This document shows, one piece after another, positions 58,901-64,000 of a DNA stretch of 64,000 bases (position 1 is its first letter; the number at the start of each line of letters is the position of its first letter). The translations under genes were made by a program, and so were the position numbers. The notes under the pieces were generated by a model that made no database searches, was not told where the DNA came from, and saw only the letters and a program-made list of their open reading frames with translations. This stretch comes from Gamarada debralockiae. Lineage: Eukaryota; Ascomycota; Leotiomycetes; Helotiales; Hyphodiscaceae. The DNA is taken from positions 23,257 to 87,256 of the forward strand of contig NXFV01001946.1 in the NCBI GenBank assembly GCA_002803225.1, in the 5' to 3' direction.

Positions 58901-60029
58901 AAGCGCAGCCAGTCTTGTTCTCTCACTTTGGGAGCTTGGCCGATACGACGAAGCTGAGAACCTCGCTCGAGAAGTCTTGGGAACTCGCGAGAAACTTCTC
59001 GGAGAAGAACACCCAGAAACCTTGGGCATCGCTCGAACTTTAGGCTTTATCCTAGAAATCACGGGTAAATACACAGAAGCTGAAGAAATTAAACGACAGA
59101 CCCTGTCTATACGTGAACGGGTGCTCGGAGAAGACCACCCAGACACGGCAGATAGCTTGCACGACATGGCGTGGATTCTACACCAGGAAGGCCATTATGC
59201 TGAAGCTGAAGACTTCTACAATCGTGCTATACAATCGAAGAACAAACTCCTGGGACCGAACCACCCCAGCACTTTGGAGACGATGTGCAACATGCCAGTC
59301 TTTTACTGCGATATGGGGAAATATGCTGAGGCCGAAAAAGCGAGCAAGACAATTGTTCATAAGTTCGAGCGGATTCAGGGACCGAAACACTCGCAGACAC
59401 TTGATGCGCTCGGCGACATGGCTGTTGTGCTTCGACACTGTGGAAAGCTTAAGGAGGCATCCAAAGCAGTGACGAGGTCGATCCAGGGCGAGGATGAGGT
59501 GATTGGGACGGTTGGGAAGCATCACCCATCCACGCTGCCGACCATCGTTCAGTACGGATACATCATGGTCTTGCAAGGTCAGCAAAAGGAAGGCGAGGAG
59601 ACAATTCGTGGTGCATTGGCGGAAATGGAGAATGATCTAGGGAATGACAACCCTTCCGTCATGACAAGCTTGGTTTGTCTGAGCAAGACTATCCTTCAAG
59701 GCGAGGAGGATAAACTTGAGGAAGCTGAAGCCCTTGCCCGAAGAGCCCTCGAGGGTAGGACTCGAGTTCTTGGACCTGAACATCCGTATACGCTCAAGAC
59801 ATTGCATCATCTCTCCGTGGTTCTGTTGGCAAGGCAGCAGTATAAAGTAGCGGAGTCGATGTGCAGGCACGCATTGGATGGAATGCGGAGAACTCTAGGG
59901 ACAGAACATCCAGATGTTTCACGCTGTGCGGACGATTACGAGAGGATTCTCAATCACGCAGTTTTGGTGGATATGGATCTGGAGAGGAGAATTGAGGCGA
60001 GAGGCTATGTCGATTTGGGCGAGGGGTAG
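55905..60029 (+). CDS. Fungal NOD-like receptor: SesB hydrolase - NB-ARC - TPR
   Basis: Seven exons (55905-55952, 56016-56477, 56529-56579, 56627-56929, 56977-57160, 57212-57386, 57446-60029) give 1268 residues without a stop. The N-terminal domain is a SesB-type alpha/beta hydrolase: IVFIHGLWGHPRRTWET, the nucleophile elbow FCAHSLGGIIVKDAL and VIFLGTPHRGS. NB-ARC: P-loop HGLGGIGKSQLAIELAY (built across intron 6), Walker B RWLMIVDNVDD, LVLFTTRYKRIA, GCIPLAINQAASFIRE and an MHD-like MHRLVQLSMRRWL. From about residue 790 come some eleven kinesin-light-chain-type TPRs of 42 residues, each with GxxHPxTL. Such proteins act in nonself recognition and cell death. Only the exon 1/2 junction is uncertain: its donor GTCAAA is weak. 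Confidence 0.9.
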
Positions 60030-60746
60030 ATGGCGAGAAAAGAGGATTAGTGATCCGGAGGTAAGGACATTTCAAAGGTAGAACGCCGAAGTTATCCACT
60101 TCTACGTACACTTGTTAAAACCCTCAACCCAATTCTTCATAAGTTGGTCATGTACCAAGGATTAATACCATTGCGGCCTCAAATGTGTTCTCAAATGTCT
60201 TCTTTTAAAGGTAGAATGTTGGCACCCAGCTTCAATCTCAGGACGAAGTCAATAACCAAGCACTGAGCTGGCTCAAATTACGGAAACTTACTACCTACCA
60301 ATTGCTAAGCCAACTAATTACCAGAGGACGAGTCGGTTCTCAATACAATGTGTTGTGGACTGAATTCAATTATCCGCCATAAACTGAGCATTTATCGTTG
60401 CCCAATTGTGTTATCATAATTACATATCAAAATATCTTTCTACTTTTACATTAGACACATGAGGGTTGACAGCAGCGGACCCTATTTTAGGACAGAGCCA
60501 CTTCATGCCAATAGGAGTCGTTCACTGCATGCGAGGAATCAAGGACAATATGAGCCAGGAGCTAGAAAAGCGTCTGCAAGGGGATTAGCTAAGTGTTACA
60601 GACCTGTGCAAGTGGAAGGTGTGAAAGGTCACCATTAATAAGGGGTACGTATTACGCCGATCGAGCACAAGCCGAAATGGTATCGATTCGATTGACACTA
60701 TTAGCTAAATATCATATCATAATGTGTAAAACGCGTCACTTATTCT
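60030..60746. other. Intergenic
   Basis: Lies between the NLR 3' end and the kinesin relic; AT-rich, no gene seen. Confidence 0.5.
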
Positions 60747-62738
60747 TTAAACGGAAATATAATAGTACCTAGTCCCGGCACCATACTCAAGAAAGACCTC
60801 CTTATCCATCATACCGACATCGATGACAATCTGCCGCCACAGATTCAGTTCGTAAGCCTCGGCCATAAGCGCCAGCGTCACCAGCGCACACAGATACCGC
60901 GCACCACCATCGGTGCCATTGTCTTTCGTATCGGTATGCTCATTCTCTGTAGGATTTACTACCTTCCCAAGAACATCTTTGACAGTCCCCTGTACAGCCT
61001 CAACAGGGCAAAGTACGACTGCCAACTTAAGGTCGTCCGGCATGCTGAGGGCTAAACCACGGCCAGGAGGCTGGTTCCAGCTGACGATCATACCCGGGCG
61101 AATGCGCTCTTTGAATGGCACTGCGGTAGCAGTGGGATCCAAGTCCCGGCTTGAAAATCTGCTCGTAAGTCCTAGGCGACCTAGCATGCTGTCAGGCTCC
61201 GTCGACTGCCTAGGATTTAACGCAGGTGTATTCAACGTGTCGCCGACGCGTTGCGAATCAATGTGCATTTGCCACATCTTGGATCGGAAGGCCTTGGCTT
61301 GCTCAGCGCTGACGCCGGGGGTCTTCAGGCATCGACTTTCAATCTCTGAGCCGGGAGGCGAAGGAGTCGGGCGCCTGGTTCGGTAGGGGCTAAGACAGCT
61401 GACAAGATTGGCGGAGTACCTGACTGTATTTCAGGGCATATGGATGTTAGTGCATAAAGGTTAAAGGAAAATAGGGACCGTTAGGAACTTACGTTCTTCG
61501 TAATCCAGTCCTTCGATTGCGCATTCGTCCAAGCCATTGGAGCCATCGGATTAGGTTCCATCTGATTAGTCGTCGGAACTAGAACACGCAGCATTTCGGC
61601 GTACCGTAGCGTGTTCTTGCTTGGCCCTACATCGGCAAGACTTGGATTTAGGCAGACTATAACGACCGTCTTGCAGGCTCGGCTGCCAGCAGGGTCAAAA
61701 ATGTGTTTCAAGGCCTTCGTTAGTGTACTTCGTCGGAACGGCACATGTGGCTTTTTCTGCTTTGACTTCGGGCCGCCTGAGATCGTGAGAACATCTGACT
61801 GGGCCTTGCCGCGGATGCAGTCCTTCAGCACCGACAAGCTCATATTGATCCCACGCGTCTCGCGCATGCAGTCAGCTCCATGTACCGCGACATCACGAGC
61901 AGCTTCGGAACCGGCCAGATCGATCAGATATAGAAATCCATCTGAGTCGGTAGATGGGATGTTAATGCGGATGCGCCATATACCATGCGAACGTGATGAA
62001 GGATCGTTTTTAAGCGTCGGTGCCGTCCGTCTGAAGGATGCTGCGCGCTCAATTAGGTCCATCACCTCGTCTCTGCCCTGTACCGGGTGCTCGTTTGCCC
62101 CCGCCGTTGCGTAACTCCAGAAGAGTCTTCGAGGATTGATATCGGCTTGCGTGAGTTAAGCAAGTCGTAGGCGGAGTTCCCGGCAAGATCGAGGATGGTG
62201 ATGTAAACTTGTCTTTGGCCCTCGAGACTTCCGTCCATCAACGACTCAGCAACGAGTTGCTCAAGCAGGCTGACTGGGAAGGTTTTGCCGGGGCCGGTCT
62301 GGCCGTAGGCGAAGAGAGTTCCAATGCCGCCATTCCATGCGAAGGGAACTAGGTCCACGACGAGATTCTCGTAAATCTATTCGGTCGTTATCTGCGAGTT
62401 GAAGAGTCTATCTACCTCGTAGTTGAAGGACTGCGAGCGATTAGATGACTGACCAATAGTCAAATAAACCATGAGTGCACGGGTTTCCTCCGTACCTTGA
62501 GTATAGGCCGTCCCCTTGAATGTCCACTACACCAGTCTGGGCATAGCATGGGAATACGGCACAGGGGAAGCCTGCGGCAACACCCTCGTTCAGCAGTGGC
62601 CGAATTCTAGCGCTGACAACCCATATCTGGACTGGTTGTTCCTGTGGCCACCTTGGCTATCCGAGGCACAGGCGTAGGGCTGAACGCCTTGACCAGTGTT
62701 TGGTATTGGGCAGCATTGTCAAGGAGAAATCGGTCCAT
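60747..62738 (-). pseudogene. Kinesin-like motor protein, broken
   Basis: The motor domain is clear: IWVVSARIRPLLNEGVAAGF, a spliced SFNYEVDRLFNSQITTE, then TAG (62377-62379) where the family has an acidic or Gln residue, then the P-loop FAYGQTGPGKTF, SSRSHGIWRI (switch I), LIDLAGSEAARD (switch II) and LTKALKHIF. A one-base deletion near 62100-62108 separates the block ending SSGVTQ from ANEHPVQGRDEVMDLIERAA. After a 60-80 nt intron, SGTPPILSAVLAP and LLRLPAQ run into a second one-base shift near 61335-61352, beyond which SRCLKTPGVSAEQAKAF resumes. One stop and two shifts make it a pseudogene unless the assembly is wrong. The downstream domain (60747-61277) is open and intact. The start at 62738 is tentative. 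Confidence 0.82.
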
Positions 62739-63398
62739 CGTGCAGGTCGAATCGGAAACTCGGATAGACCTCCAGACAGCCGTACATCTAGCTAGGTGTG
62801 AGGGAGCAGTACAGTCGATGTGACTAGGAACTTGTTTCATAGGCGGTGAAGTGTTGCAGAATGACCTAATCAGTTCTGGTCTGTGTCGTTGGAGTGGGTT
62901 GTTGGGCTGGGCCTCCTGCATTCACCGGCTGCAGTTGCGACCATAAAATAAATCCGACGTCAGTTCCTGGGAGAATGATTGCCGAAAAGGTACACACGAA
63001 CCATGCCAGTCTTGCTGCTGGCCACCACAGTGGACTCGGTAACTATGTCAATTAATAGGGCCCAACCCTAATAATTGATAAACTTTAAAATCGATCGATT
63101 CAGCGAAATCTTATGTGCGTGTGCAGGAGGTGCAATTCTCACTTGTTGCGATTAAATACGTTCCAATGGTGTGCGATAAAGGCTGTTTTGATGGGGTACG
63201 CCCAGGCCACCGAAGTACTTCGTCGGTTCGCATACCCCTCCTCTTCGACTAGGGCATAATTTAAGGTTACCTGAAAACTACTTTACACGAAAATTCGCGT
63301 AAACCTCTTCGTTCAACCAATAGGAGGCCATACACTAATTTGTTTTTACGAATTACCTATAAAATTGGCATGATTTCACCAAATAACAAACTCAATAC
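62739..63398. other. Intergenic
   Basis: No recognisable coding sequence on either strand; AT-rich from about 63050. Confidence 0.45.
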
Positions 63399-63490
63399 AA
63401 AAAAAGGGGGCTGCCAAGAGAGGACGCAAGTCAGCGCTGGTTTTGATGTTCTTCTGGCGCACGTACCACTACACCACTGAGAGGGACACT
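63399..63490 (-). ncRNA. tRNA-like (Pol III) fragment
   Basis: On the minus strand TGGTGTAGTGG (63476-63466) matches a Pol III A-box and the D-arm of tRNAs. GACTTGCGTCC some 40 nt downstream fits a B-box poorly (7 of 10 fixed bases), and a run of seven T follows at 63405-63399. I cannot fold it into a good cloverleaf. It could be a dead tRNA or a SINE head. Confidence 0.2.
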
Positions 63491-63520
63491 GACAGTCGAG
63501 GGATACAGCGGGTAACGTAA

Positions 63521-63761
63521 CTAGTGTCAAATCACTGATTTTGTGAAAACCAAAAATTGCGATTCTTGAAAAACTCTTAATTTATCCCACTTATGCACAT
63601 CCACCACAGATACAGATAAGCTAGTATTAGGCAGAAATAATCTTCATACTAAACTCTTACTATATCTGAGGATTTTATATATAAAAGCAATTCTGGTTAT
63701 GATTTAAGAAGTACCCTAAGTCGTGATTTTTAGTCGCGAAAAATAAGCCATTTGACACTAG
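63521..63761. mobile_element. Candidate MITE with 12 bp TIRs and TAA duplication
   Basis: The sequence CTAGTGTCAAAT at 63521-63532 is inverted at 63750-63761, and both ends are flanked outside by TAA (63518-63520 and 63762-63764). The inverted similarity continues imperfectly inward. The 241 bp between carry no coding sequence. A three-base TAA/TWA duplication is known for PIF/Harbinger-type elements. Confidence 0.5.
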
Positions 63762-64000
63762 TAACCAAAATTGGTTACATTTGCGAACTGTACGAAATCA
63801 CAAAAAGCTGAGTCTGTGAGTGGCCAGCATTTATACAGTTTGTGGGAACAAAAGTGTCTCATTTTTTGCTGTTTTCAACTTTATCTATTTAGTGATCCTG
63901 GGAATGTGAATGTATCAGCTCTATTGGTGCACCAGGGTTTGACAGAATTCGTGCACCACTTCAAAAAAAGACGCGACCACAGCTCTCCAAGAAACTATTT
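63762..64000. other. Window end, no gene seen
   Basis: Begins with a hairpin GTAACCAA-AA-TTGGTTAC (63761-63778); otherwise AT-rich. Confidence 0.4.

Noticed and set aside
1..64000. CRISPR arrays, bacterial operons or riboswitches
   Set aside because: No regular spacer-repeat array is visible, and the spliced eukaryotic genes throughout exclude a bacterial source.

Overview
The window is nuclear DNA of a filamentous ascomycete (Pezizomycotina; a leotiomycete-like fungus would fit, but the class cannot be fixed from the sequence alone). The grounds are genes cut by many 45-90 nt GT-AG introns with CTRAC-type branch points, a HET-domain gene, a SesB/NB-ARC/TPR NOD-like receptor, a Zn2Cys6 regulator, Tad-type LINE and Tc1/mariner remnants, and nonsense changes that look like C-to-T (RIP-type) decay. 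All gene models were spliced by eye and the exon sums were checked for frame.

Left part (0.6-13.5 kb): a type B carboxylesterase; a decayed small secreted-protein gene; a HET-domain gene; the divergent ribosome-biogenesis pair UTP7/TSR1, sharing a 232 bp promoter with PAC- and RRPE-like elements; and a membrane-anchored peptidyl-tRNA hydrolase 2. Next comes a pseudogene of a VWA plus ubiquitin-conjugating-like protein (about 14.0-16.2 kb) and an intact six-exon Ayg1-like alpha/beta hydrolase whose last two exons are easy to miss. From 18.7 to 23.6 kb I see only repeat-rich, decayed sequence.

Middle (23.6-43.8 kb): the urease nickel chaperone UreG; an intact dynamin-like GTPase; a DHA2-type MFS exporter; an aldo-keto reductase fragment; a Zn2Cys6 transcription factor; a second dynamin-like gene that is dead (mutated P-loop, stops, frameshifts and a solo LTR inside it); a second MFS exporter; and a Tad-type LINE tail.

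Right part (45-64 kb): a run of small redox/ligand-binding enzyme genes (SDR, trans-enoyl-reductase-like, NmrA-like, SRPBCC, a broken SDR) with no polyketide or peptide synthase; a complete Tc1/mariner copy with TIRs and TA duplication but a ruined transposase; the intact 1268-residue SesB-NB-ARC-TPR receptor; a kinesin pseudogene; and a candidate MITE.

The housekeeping genes look intact, while accessory genes are often dead: at least six gene relics lie between intact neighbours. The features most tied to biology beyond housekeeping are the NLR and the HET gene (nonself recognition and cell death families), the live/dead dynamin pair, and the TE-driven decay. I did not find a clearly new multi-gene system; the 45-51 kb enzyme run is the nearest candidate.
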